Positions 14,144 to 20,357 of a stretch of 20,357 nucleotides of DNA are shown piece after piece. The position numbers and the translations under genes were made by a program. Below the pieces are notes generated by a model. That model was not told the DNA's origin. It made no database searches and was given only the letters and a program-made list of their open reading frames with translations. Position 1 is the stretch's first letter. Each line of letters begins with the position of its first letter. Source of the DNA: Streptosporangiaceae bacterium (lineage in GTDB: Bacteria; Actinomycetota; Actinomycetes; Streptosporangiales; Streptosporangiaceae); NCBI GenBank assembly GCA_030039095.1, contig JASHQP010000724.1, forward strand, positions 1 to 20,357, written 5' to 3'.

Positions 14144-14911
14144 TTAGTACCAGCCGTCGGCCTCCTCGTGCGCCCACGCTCCGCACGGCGATCCGTATAG
14201 GGACTGGATGTAGCTCAGTCCCCAGCGGATCTGGGTGGCCGCGTCGGTCTGCCAGTCAGGCCCGGCGCTCGCCATCTTCGAACCGGGCAGGGCCTGCGGG
14301 ATCCCATAGGCACCGGAAGTCGGGTTGGTGGCGTACACGTTCCAGCCACTTTCCTGATTCCACAGCGAGACCAGACAGGAGAACTGGCCGGACGACCAGC
14401 CATACGAGCCGAGCATGCCCATCGCGATCTGCTGCGCCGACCCCGAGGGGGCCGGAGCAGCCGGTGCTGCGGGCTGGCTCTGCTGATCTTGCTGTGCCTG
14501 CTCCTGGGCCGCCTGGTCCGCGGCCGCCTCGGCTGCGGCCCTGCGTGCGGCCTCTTTCCGCCTCAGAGCTGCCTGCCGGGCGGCGGCCTGCTGCGCGACG
14601 AGCGCGCTAGTTTCCCGCTGCCGTAGTGCAGCCATGGCTTCGGAGAACTGGACTTGCGGAGCTGCCGTTCCGGCGCCGTCCGACTGGGCCGAGCTTTCGA
14701 CCCTGGCCGCTGTTGACGGGCCTGCAGCCGACTGGGATGCCGCGGCGACTGGCCAGAAGGCCACCAGCCCGGAGGCCGCCGCCGCGGTGAGGACGGTCGA
14801 GCCTGTTACTGCGATCGTGAGCTTCGAGGGTTTTCCGTGCAGGGGGATATGACGTCGTACGCGGGACAATAGTCGCCCTTGGTCGGGCGCGCGACGCGCG
14901 CTCGTTTCCAC
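14144..14911 (-). CDS. Secreted lytic transglycosylase/Rpf-like protein with coiled-coil linker (copy 1)
   Basis: A 255-residue protein. A basic N-terminus and hydrophobic segment (LTIAVTGSTVLTAAAASGLVAFWPVA, about 31-56) give a signal peptide or anchor. Residues 90-145 are rich in Ala, Gln, Glu and Arg and should form a long helix or coiled coil. A Pro/Ala hinge follows. The C-terminal domain (about 160-255) is of the SLT/Rpf lysozyme-like class: SLWNQESGWN, with Glu187 as the likely catalytic acid, then SGAYGIPQALPGSK and TQIRWGLSYI, ending in DGWY. Cys179 and Cys243 could form a disulfide outside the cell. It probably cleaves peptidoglycan glycan strands. The GTG at 14911 has no clear ribosome-binding site, so the true start may be an in-frame TTG about 40 nt downstream. 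Its catalytic domain is about 70% identical to the next gene's. Confidence 0.85.
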   Translation of the reverse strand: METSARRAPDQGRLLSRVRRHIPLHGKPSKLTIAVTGSTVLTAAAASGLVAFWPVAAASQSAAGPSTAARVESSAQSDGAGTAAPQVQFSEAMAALRQRETSALVAQQAAARQAALRRKEAARRAAAEAAADQAAQEQAQQDQQSQPAAPAAPAPSGSAQQIAMGMLGSYGWSSGQFSCLVSLWNQESGWNVYATNPTSGAYGIPQALPGSKMASAGPDWQTDAATQIRWGLSYIQSLYGSPCGAWAHEEADGWY

Positions 14912-15438
14912 CCAACGGCGCTGTCAACGCCACCGGTCGACCGGAGGCATGCAGCGGCGCACAGGACTTGACGCGGGATCAGGGCGACGGGGCCACTCGG
15001 GGCAGCCGTCATGCACGCTGGGTGCTTCGGCCATCTACATTGCCCAAGAATCTCGGACCGTGGTGCCAGAAACGGCTCGAAATCCATATGAGGTACATCA
15101 CAGCTCGAGGATCTTCTTACGCGAGCTTTCATCCATTTTGTCCGGCCACACGGATTGGCGAGTGCGGCCGGGGAGAGGCCGGCTCGTGCGGTTACAAGAA
15201 CCATATGAACAGTAACCCACAGTTGTTAATGTGCCGTGTGACCAGGCCATTCGCGATATCACTAACAGGATGCCTTGTCATCCTGCGTAGCCATACAGCC
15301 ACTCGGAGCTAACGCAGGCCTCCTGCCCGCCGAGCGGTCAGCAGAACCGCATTCCGGCACGCACGGCCCACCCAGGGAAAGAGAAAGGTGGCGGAGAAAG
15401 GCAGCGCAGAGCGACCCGGAACGGCCGCGAATCGGCGC
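14912..15438 (-). promoter_or_regulatory. 527-nt gene-free leader upstream of transglycosylase copy 1
   Basis: No convincing gene in either strand. Visible elements are a perfect TTGACA (minus strand, 14922-14927) without a matching -10, an inverted repeat GGTTAC-N16-GTAACC (15190-15195 with 15212-15217) that encloses CATATG, and a hairpin CAGGATG-CCTTGT-CATCCTG (15266-15285). The sequence is less GC-rich than the genes. Long leaders are usual for wall hydrolase genes of actinobacteria. I looked for the cyclic-di-AMP (ydaO/rpfA-type) riboswitch core and did not find it. Confidence 0.4.
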
Positions 15439-16089
15439 CTAGTACCAGCCGTCGGCCTCCTCGTGCGACCACGCCCCGCACGGTGTGCTGTACACGGACT
15501 TGATGTACCCGAGCCCCCACTTGATCTGCGTGGTGGGATTGGTCTGCCAGTCAGGACCGGCGCTGGCCATCTTGGATCCGGGCAGAGCCTGCGGTATGCC
15601 GTACGCGCCGCTGGCGTTCTCGGCGTTATAGATCCAGCCGCTCTCGCGTTGCCAGAGGTCATCCAGGCAACCCCACTGCGAGGAGGCGAACCCGTACGAG
15701 GACAGCAGGCCGAACGCTATGGACTGCGCCGTGCCCGGGTCGGGCGGCGGCATGTTCACGAGCACCGAGTCGCTGCCGCCGGACCCGTCGGACAAGGAGG
15801 ACGACGGGCTGGTGGCCATGCGCGGGGACCCAACCATGGTCAGCGTCTGGGACGCGGCATCCACCAGGATCATCTGCTGGCGCTCCTTCTCCAGCAGAAT
15901 GGCGGAGTGACTGGCGGGGATCGCGGCCAGTGCCGCGGCCGCAGGATCGGCGCTGCCATCGGCCATGTGCATCTCGACCAGGACGCCGCCGGCAACTGCC
16001 ACGAGCGCGGTCATCGTCGTGACCAGGAGAAAGCTGAGTCGCCTGCGCCCGTGGCGCTTGGCGGGAGCCCGCCTCCGGTGCTGTGACAA
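15439..16089 (-). CDS. Secreted lytic transglycosylase/Rpf-like protein (copy 2)
   Basis: A 216-residue protein from a TTG start. GAAGGA lies five nt before this TTG, the best ribosome-binding site in the region; the frame is open further upstream to 16359 but that part is not protein-like. The N-terminus is strongly basic (SQHRRRAPAKRHGRRRL), followed by one hydrophobic segment (about 18-40), so it is exported or membrane-anchored. Residues about 45-118 are a spacer unlike copy 1, with no coiled-coil composition. The C-terminal domain (about 120-216) has DLWQRESGW with Glu149 as the likely catalytic acid, SGAYGIPQALPGSK, TQIKWGLGYI and a final DGWY. Cys141 and Cys204 match the cysteines of copy 1. 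It is a tandem paralogue with the same predicted wall-cleaving role. Confidence 0.82.
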   Translation of the reverse strand: MSQHRRRAPAKRHGRRRLSFLLVTTMTALVAVAGGVLVEMHMADGSADPAAAALAAIPASHSAILLEKERQQMILVDAASQTLTMVGSPRMATSPSSSLSDGSGGSDSVLVNMPPPDPGTAQSIAFGLLSSYGFASSQWGCLDDLWQRESGWIYNAENASGAYGIPQALPGSKMASAGPDWQTNPTTQIKWGLGYIKSVYSTPCGAWSHEEADGWY

Positions 16090-16568
16090 TGCGGTCCTTC
16101 CGTCGGCCAAGCACGCCGGGGCGGAGCGCCTCTGCGCGCAGACCGCTGCGGTACAGGGCAGCGAGTCGTGTGACGGATGGGACCAATGCGGCGCCAGCAG
16201 ACTCGAGGTGGCAGAACCACGCATGTGGGTCCAGTACCGTCGCCGAACTACGTTGCCAGAAGCGAAGGAGTGGACCAAGCGCTTCCGCGGAAAAAGTTGT
16301 GTTGCAAACGCAGGAATTGCGCTTCGCAGATCACAGTTTGGCAACGCGTAAGGGAGCAATTACTAGGTGTAAGGGCACGATCCTGTGATCACCACTCCCG
16401 GATAAGTGGCGTGGCGCGACACGCCGGGCCATCCCCTGCGGGCTCTCTGATGCGGTTAACTTCCAAACAGGGCATCGCCGTCTGGATCGGTGGCGATAGT
16501 GAGCAGTCCGCCGAGCCGGATAGTGACAGTAAGCAACTGAGAGGCCCGCGAATGGTTACCATGAGCAA
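16090..16568. promoter_or_regulatory. 479-nt divergent region between transglycosylase copy 2 and the rhomboid gene
   Basis: No gene recognised. It contains the palindromes TTCCGCGGAA (16283-16292) and GTGATCAC (16385-16392), a hairpin GGCGTG-GCGCGA-CACGCC (16408-16425), a direct repeat GATAGTGA at 16495-16502 and 16519-16526, and ATGGT-T-ACCAT (16552-16562) just before the rhomboid gene. The direct repeats are 24 bp apart, close to two helical turns, so one dimeric or two cooperative proteins could bind there. All functional roles are inference. Confidence 0.35.
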
Positions 16569-17348
16569 TTGACGGCCGGACGGGTGGTGACGGTGAGCAG
16601 CAGTGCCGGATCGGGACCGGAGGCCAGTGGCACGGGTCAGCACGGCTCCGCCGGCCGCAGGATGTGGGACGTCGGGGCGGGCAACGCCGAGACGGTGCTG
16701 GCCGAGGCGCGCAAGGCCCTTTTCGTGATGGTCGGGTTCCTCGCGCTGCTCTGGATCATCCAGATCGCGAACTGGGCCGATCACTACCAGCTCACCTACG
16801 AGTACGGGATCCGGCCAAGAGATGCCGCCAGCCTTCCGGACATCCTGACCGCCCCGTTTCTGCACTTCAGCTGGGCTCACATCGAGGGAAACTCGGGCCC
16901 GCTATTCATCTTCGGATTCCTTGCGGCGTATCGCGGCGTGACCAAATTCCTCGGCCTGACCGCGCTGGTGATCGTGACCAGCGGCCTGGGCGCGTGGATC
17001 TTCGAGAGCCCGGGGTCCGTCGGCGCCGGCGCGAGCGGAGTGGTCTTCGGGTACTTCGGCTACATCATGGTCCGCGGGTTCTTCGACCGGCACCCGATCG
17101 ACATGCTGATCGGCGCGGTCATGGCGCTCTGCTTCGCCTACCAGTTCACCGTCCTGCTTCCGCAGGCCGGGATCGGGTGGCAGGCGCACATCGGCGGCCT
17201 GGCCGGGGGCGTAGCGGCCGGCTGGATATTCAGGGACCGGCGGGCCGGCACCCTGCCGGGCAAGGGCGCCGTCCGCTCCAAGCCCGTTTCGCCCGCCAGC
17301 GGCCCCCGGGCCGACCTGCACAAGCAGCTAGACGACCTCGGGCTGTGA
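16569..17348 (+). CDS. Rhomboid-family intramembrane serine protease
   Basis: About 250-259 residues with six likely TM segments. The rhomboid marks are AHIEGN (103-108, the His-x3-Asn of helix 2), GAGASGVVFGYFGY (152-165) with the nucleophile Ser156 in GASG, and QAHIGGLAGG (205-214) with the paired His207. These form the Ser-His dyad that cleaves membrane proteins within the bilayer. The first 40 residues are a soluble tail and the end is a basic cytoplasmic tail. The start is uncertain. TTG at 16569 opens the frame, and GTG codons at 16584, 16587 and 16593 are also possible; the last has a GGGTGG five nt before it. The amidohydrolase starts five nt after the stop, so they form an operon. 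The substrate is unknown. Confidence 0.9.
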   Translation: MTAGRVVTVSSSAGSGPEASGTGQHGSAGRRMWDVGAGNAETVLAEARKALFVMVGFLALLWIIQIANWADHYQLTYEYGIRPRDAASLPDILTAPFLHFSWAHIEGNSGPLFIFGFLAAYRGVTKFLGLTALVIVTSGLGAWIFESPGSVGAGASGVVFGYFGYIMVRGFFDRHPIDMLIGAVMALCFAYQFTVLLPQAGIGWQAHIGGLAGGVAAGWIFRDRRAGTLPGKGAVRSKPVSPASGPRADLHKQLDDLGL

Positions 17349-17353
17349 GGACC

Positions 17354-18280
17354 ATGTCCACCATCGACGCGCACCACCACGTCTGGGATCTGTCCGCGCA
17401 TGATCAGCCGTTCCTCGACCAGCCGGGCCTCGAGCCGCTGCGCAGGAACTTCCTGCTCGCCGACCTCGAGCCCGAGGCCGCTGCGCAGGGGATCACGTCC
17501 ACGGTCGTGGTGCAGACGATCACCGAGCCCGGGGAAACGCCCGAGCTGCTCATGCTCGCCGCGACCAGCGGCCTGGTCGCCGGCGTCGTCGGCTGGGTGA
17601 ACCTCGAGGCGCCCGATGTGGCGGATGCCATCGCCGCGCTCCGGCAGCTGCCCGGTGGCGACCGGCTGGTGGGGATCCGCCACACCGTGCTGACCGAGCC
17701 GGACCCCGGCTGGCTGGCCCGGCCCGCCGTGCTGCGCGGGCTGGCCGCGGTGGCTGACGCCGGTCTCGTCTACGACGTGGTCGCGGCCGGCCAGCAGCTT
17801 GACGCCGCCGTTGCCGCCGCGGCCGCGACGCCGCAGCTAACCTTCGTGCTCGATCATCTCGGCAATCCCGACGTGGGCTGCGGGGTCGACGAATCGTGGG
17901 CGAAGACGTTCCGCGCGTTCGCCGCGCTGCCGAACACGGTCGGCAAGTTCTCCGGCTTCCTCGGCGAGCTGCCGCCCGGCCGGGCCGACCTGGCGGACGC
18001 GCTGCTGCGCCCGCACTACGAGACCGCGATGGCAGGCTTCGGCCCGGGCCGGCTCATGTTCGGCTCGGACTGGCCGGTCAGCACGATGCACGTCGGCTAC
18101 GCCGGCGTGTGCACGGCGGCGCGTGCTCTCACAGCCGACCTGAGCAGCGCCGAGAAGTCCGCGATCTACAGCGGCACGGCCCAGCGAATCTACGGCCTCG
18201 CCCCACAAGGATCTACGGCCTCGCCCCATGAGGCCCGACAAGCTGGCCGAGTCAGTTCGCGCGATCCGCACGCTTCATGA
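17354..18280 (+). CDS. Amidohydrolase 2 family protein with a displaced stop codon
   Basis: A 308-codon frame of the metal-dependent amidohydrolase (TIM-barrel) family that includes L-fuconolactonase and 2-pyrone-4,6-dicarboxylate lactonase. Visible features are IDAHHHVWD (4-12), the DxHxH-type metal site of the first strand, plus IRHTV (109-112), LDHLGNPD (167-173) and LMFGSDWPVS (234-243) with the catalytic-site Asp239. It would hydrolyse a lactone or similar ester, but the substrate is not evident. The ATG has GAGG four nt upstream and follows the rhomboid stop by five nt. The family's natural end appears to be ...AQRIYGLAP. A 23-bp duplication at 18188-18233 shifts the frame there and adds about 24 codons of junk-like text, ending inside a palindrome. 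The active site is untouched, so the enzyme may still work. Confidence 0.88.
   Translation: MSTIDAHHHVWDLSAHDQPFLDQPGLEPLRRNFLLADLEPEAAAQGITSTVVVQTITEPGETPELLMLAATSGLVAGVVGWVNLEAPDVADAIAALRQLPGGDRLVGIRHTVLTEPDPGWLARPAVLRGLAAVADAGLVYDVVAAGQQLDAAVAAAAATPQLTFVLDHLGNPDVGCGVDESWAKTFRAFAALPNTVGKFSGFLGELPPGRADLADALLRPHYETAMAGFGPGRLMFGSDWPVSTMHVGYAGVCTAARALTADLSSAEKSAIYSGTAQRIYGLAPQGSTASPHEARQAGRVSSRDPHAS
18188..18233 (+). repeat. 23-bp tandem duplication at the end of the amidohydrolase gene
   Basis: Two adjacent copies, 18188-18210 and 18211-18233, both begin ATCTACGGCCTCGCCCCA and match at 21 of 23 positions. The second copy contains CCATGA, so that in its own frame it reads IYGLAP-stop at 18229-18231. 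The first copy is in the gene's frame and reads IYGLAPQ. The unit length is not a multiple of three, so the duplication moves translation past the old stop. Confidence 0.9.
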
Positions 18281-18328
18281 TCGTGGAGGATTGTTCGCGT
18301 ATACGGCAACAAATCCTCCACGATCATG
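18276..18328. repeat. 53-bp near-perfect palindrome between converging genes
   Basis: CATGATCGTGGAGGATT (18276-18292) is exactly complementary to 18312-18328. GTT (18293-18295) pairs with AAC (18308-18310) if A18311 is bulged. The central loop carries GTATAC. It sits between the amidohydrolase and the ClpC-like gene and could act as a bidirectional terminator, though no T tract follows. Its length and lower GC than the neighbours also fit a dispersed palindromic repeat unit. Confidence 0.8.
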
Positions 18329-18350
18329 GAAAAGCCGCGAACCGCAGGCT

Positions 18351-19139
18351 CTAGCCCTCCTCGGCCGCCACGGTGCCGCCAGGTGAGGTGGGAGGGTCCG
18401 CCGGGCCGTCCGGTAAATCGGATGCGGCCGGGGAGTCCTCGGCGGGCTTTGCCTCGCCGCCCGGCTCCGGCTCGCCGACTGGCTCGGGCTCGCCGCCCGG
18501 CTCCGGCTCGCCGGTGGCCTCTGGATCGCGGGTGGGGGCTTCCGGGCTTGTGCTCTCGGCGAGGCCCAGGTGGTGCTCGATGGCTTCGATCCGCTCCGTC
18601 AGCCTGGCGAGCGTGGACAGCAGGTCGGCGACCCAGAGATCGCCCGGGCCGCGCAGCCGCAGCGACTCGCCGGCCGCGATCCGCGTTGGCCGGTCGCCTC
18701 CCTTGCCGCCGTGAACCAGGTGAGTGACCTGGTGCCGGACCCGGTTGAGGTCGGCGCCGAGCCGCACCAGCACCTGGGCGGCGACGCCCTCGCCCTCGCG
18801 GAGCAGCCCGAGCAGGATGTGCTCGGTGCCGATGTAGTTGTGACCAAGCTGCAGCGCCTCGCGCAGCGACAGCTCCAGCGCCTTCTTGGCCCGGGGCGTG
18901 AACGGGATGTGCCCCGACGGTGCCTGCTGCCCCTGGCCGATGATCTCCTCGACCTGCTGGCGCACGGCCTGCAGGCTGATGCCTAACGACGTCAGCGCCT
19001 TGGCGGCGACGCCCTCACCCTCGTGGATCAGCCCGAGCAGGATGTGCTCGGTGCCGATGTAGTTGTGGTTCAGCATCCTGGCCTCTTCCTGAGCCAGGAC
19101 CACGACCCGGCGCGCCCGGTCGGTAAACCTCTCGAACAT
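18351..19139 (-). CDS. ClpC N-domain-only protein (ClpC2-like)
   Basis: A 262-residue protein. Residues 1-145 are two Clp_N repeats almost as in the chaperone ClpC1: [20 protein letters not shown], then [12 protein letters not shown] twice (27-38 and 101-112). No AAA+ ATPase domain follows, so it cannot unfold proteins. A linker with a heptad-like helix ([23 protein letters not shown], 169-191) and an acidic Pro/Glu/Gly-repeat tail complete it. This layout is that of mycobacterial ClpC2, reported to bind ClpC1-targeting antibiotics. The start ATG at 19139 has GGAGG nine nt upstream; the frame opens earlier, at 19208, but that extra part does not match the family. It lies 91 nt downstream of the RNA methyltransferase gene on the same strand. 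A role as adaptor, ClpC regulator or antibiotic sponge is inferred. Confidence 0.92.
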   Translation of the reverse strand: MFERFTDRARRVVVLAQEEARMLNHNYIGTEHILLGLIHEGEGVAAKALTSLGISLQAVRQQVEEIIGQGQQAPSGHIPFTPRAKKALELSLREALQLGHNYIGTEHILLGLLREGEGVAAQVLVRLGADLNRVRHQVTHLVHGGKGGDRPTRIAAGESLRLRGPGDLWVADLLSTLARLTERIEAIEHHLGLAESTSPEAPTRDPEATGEPEPGGEPEPVGEPEPGGEAKPAEDSPAASDLPDGPADPPTSPGGTVAAEEG

Positions 19140-19230
19140 CTCGCACCGCCTCCGTTTCAGTCTGCCCCGCTGCGCGCAGTACGCAACCCGAAACCGGACG
19201 AACTTCATGATCTGGTTGATTGGTGGCCAC

Positions 19231-20055
19231 TCACCGTGCCCGCGCGGCGATTCGCTGCCTGGCCGACTCGTACAGCGCGATCGACGCGGCCATCGCGGCG
19301 TTCAGCGAGCTGGCCGAGCCCAGCATCGGGATCCTGGCCAGATCGTCGCTTGCCTCGCGCCAGGCCGCGCTCAGCCCGGCCGTCTCGTTGCCGACCAGCA
19401 GCAGCGTCGGCCGGGTGAAGTCGACCTCGGTGACCTCCAGCCCGCCGTGCTCATCGGTGCCGACCAGGCGGACGCCAACACCCCCGGCCCGGATCGCCGC
19501 GACCCAGTCCAGCACCGGCCGGTGCGACGGGACCCGGACCACCGGCAGCGAGAACAGCGAGCCGGTGCTCGCCCGGACCGTCCGAGGGTCGTACGGGTCC
19601 GCCGCGTGACCGGTGACGATCACCCCGGACGCGCCGAACGCGTCCGCCGACCGGATCAGCGTGCCCAGGTTCCCCGGGCTGGCCGGCCGGTCGGCGACGA
19701 CGCCGAGCAGCCCGGCATCCACCGGGATGCGGGCCAGGTCGTCGGCGGGCAGCTCGGCCACGGCCAGCAGCTCCGGCGGGCCCTCGTCCTTCTCGCCGAG
19801 CTCCCCCATCAGCTCGGCCGAAACCGCGATCTTCGCCGCGGCGACGGCGGCGAGCGTCTCCCGCGCCCACCGCGAGGCCGCGCCGTCCGCGCCGGCGTTG
19901 TACAGCAGGGCCCGGATCGGCCACCCGCTGCGCACCGCGAGAGAGATCGGCCGGACGCCCTGGACGATGAACTCGCCGCTGCGCTGCCGCTTGGCCCGGT
20001 TGTCCAGCAGCGCCGCCCACTGCTGGAACCGCGCGTTGCGGCTGGTTACCCGCAT
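19231..20055 (-). CDS. SpoU/TrmH-family RNA 2'-O-methyltransferase
   Basis: A 274-residue protein that should transfer a methyl group from S-adenosylmethionine to a ribose 2'-OH in rRNA or tRNA. The three SPOUT knot motifs are present: [17 protein letters not shown] (129-145), [12 protein letters not shown] (218-229) and [22 protein letters not shown] (242-263). The N-terminal 100 residues ([33 protein letters not shown]...) form the substrate-binding domain seen in rRNA-type SpoU enzymes. The ATG at 20055 lies inside the upstream DUF5990 gene, whose stop overlaps by 10 nt, so translation is probably coupled. A self-resistance methyltransferase of the thiostrepton type is possible, but the motifs alone do not tell the target nucleotide. 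Confidence 0.92.
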   Translation of the reverse strand: MRVTSRNARFQQWAALLDNRAKRQRSGEFIVQGVRPISLAVRSGWPIRALLYNAGADGAASRWARETLAAVAAAKIAVSAELMGELGEKDEGPPELLAVAELPADDLARIPVDAGLLGVVADRPASPGNLGTLIRSADAFGASGVIVTGHAADPYDPRTVRASTGSLFSLPVVRVPSHRPVLDWVAAIRAGGVGVRLVGTDEHGGLEVTEVDFTRPTLLLVGNETAGLSAAWREASDDLARIPMLGSASSLNAAMAASIALYESARQRIAARAR

Positions 20056-20357
20056 TTCCCGACCGACCAGGTCAGGGCGGGCGGGCGGACGCGGGCGCAG
20101 ACCGGGTTGCCCTTGACATCCGTCAGCCGGATCCGGGCAACGAGGCGGTGACCGGGCTGCATGGCGGCCCCGATCACGCCCGCCTCCACATCGACGAGGC
20201 GCAGCTTGGCCCCGCGGAACAGCCGCAGTGTGCCGTCGCCGGGTACGTCGCCCCAGGCCAGGCCGAGGTGGCGGTCGTCGCGCCCCCCGCGCACGAACGG
20301 CCCGCCGAAGTCGAGGCCGTCGCCGCCGCGCCGGACGGTGACCGGGGCTTCCCAGCG
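20046..20357 (-). CDS. DUF5990-family protein, C-terminal part (cut by the window edge)
   Basis: The minus-strand frame is open from the right edge to the stop at 20046, giving 103 codons. Text such as GGRDDRHLGLAWGDVPGDGTLRLFRGAKLRL followed by LVARIRLTDVKGNPVCARVRPPALTWS matches the end of DUF5990 proteins (fRraKLwld, GLTDAKGNPrCAaVRPP). These are small actinobacterial proteins of about 150 residues with no known function. The N-terminal third lies outside the window. Its last codons overlap the start of the RNA methyltransferase, so the two are likely co-transcribed. Confidence 0.75.
   Translation of the reverse strand, partial: RWEAPVTVRRGGDGLDFGGPFVRGGRDDRHLGLAWGDVPGDGTLRLFRGAKLRLVDVEAGVIGAAMQPGHRLVARIRLTDVKGNPVCARVRPPALTWSVGKCG

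Noticed and set aside
14806..15204. 132-codon minus-strand frame over the leader of transglycosylase copy 1
   Set aside because: It overlaps the transglycosylase N-terminus in another frame and has no ribosome-binding site or protein-like pattern.
14912..15240. Cyclic-di-AMP (ydaO/rpfA-type) riboswitch before the wall-lytic gene
   Set aside because: The long leader and gene type suggested it, but I could not find the conserved GGGGUGAAUC and CAGCUAACC-type core segments on either strand.
16664..18280. 538-codon frame joining rhomboid sequence to the amidohydrolase
   Set aside because: The first 230 codons are an out-of-frame reading of the rhomboid gene. The real start is the ATG at 17354 with its own ribosome-binding site.
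18276..18328. Inverted terminal repeats of an insertion sequence
   Set aside because: The arms are only 19 nt apart, so nothing can be encoded between them. A hairpin or palindromic repeat unit explains it better.

Overview
This is a high-GC (roughly 70%), gene-dense stretch of an actinomycete chromosome. The codon use, GTG and TTG starts, ClpC-type N-domain protein, DUF1707 and DUF5990 proteins, PASTA-less Ser/Thr kinase, class II FBPase and Rpf-like wall enzymes all fit a filamentous actinobacterium of the Streptomyces/Streptosporangium kind. The genus cannot be fixed from the sequence. No rRNA, tRNA, CRISPR array or intact insertion sequence is visible.

Left part (1-4000): the N-terminal half of an MMPL/RND-type transporter runs off the left edge on the minus strand. 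Divergent from it is xseB (exonuclease VII small subunit, without xseA beside it). A TetR regulator on the minus strand is divergent from glpX (class II fructose-1,6-bisphosphatase). A DUF1707/LiaF-like protein converges on glpX with a 20-nt overlap.

Export block (4000-8900): a 14-TM DHA2-type MFS exporter is followed by a decayed tract. That tract holds the two ends of an aldo/keto reductase with the middle deleted, the tail of an XRE-type regulator and an 18-bp tandem repeat. Then comes a tight MarR - ABC ATPase - ABC-2 permease operon of the DrrAB type. A small unknown minus-strand gene overlaps the end of the permease.

Central metabolism and signalling (9000-14100): an iron-sulfur class I fumarase and an iron-independent class II fumarase (fumC) overlap by ATGA in one operon. 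A membrane Ser/Thr protein kinase with an unrecognised outer domain follows, preceded by a 20-bp perfect palindrome. It ends at a 17-bp-stem bidirectional terminator.

Wall block (14100-17350): two related secreted lytic-transglycosylase/Rpf-like proteins lie in tandem on the minus strand. Their catalytic domains are about 70% identical and their N-terminal parts are unrelated. Long gene-free leaders (527 and 479 nt) lie upstream of them. A rhomboid intramembrane protease is divergent from the second.

Right part (17350-20357): an amidohydrolase overlaps the rhomboid operon. Its stop codon appears to have been displaced by a 23-bp tandem duplication, and it now ends inside a 53-bp near-perfect palindrome. 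On the minus strand lie a partial DUF5990 gene, a SpoU-family RNA 2'-O-methyltransferase and a ClpC N-domain-only protein (ClpC2-like). The last retains residues reported to contact ClpC1-targeting antibiotics.

The most interesting leads are the ClpC2-like candidate antibiotic decoy, the duplication/palindrome pair at 18.2-18.3 kb, the palindrome at the kinase promoter, and a recurring pattern of -10-like hexamers placed for leaderless translation.
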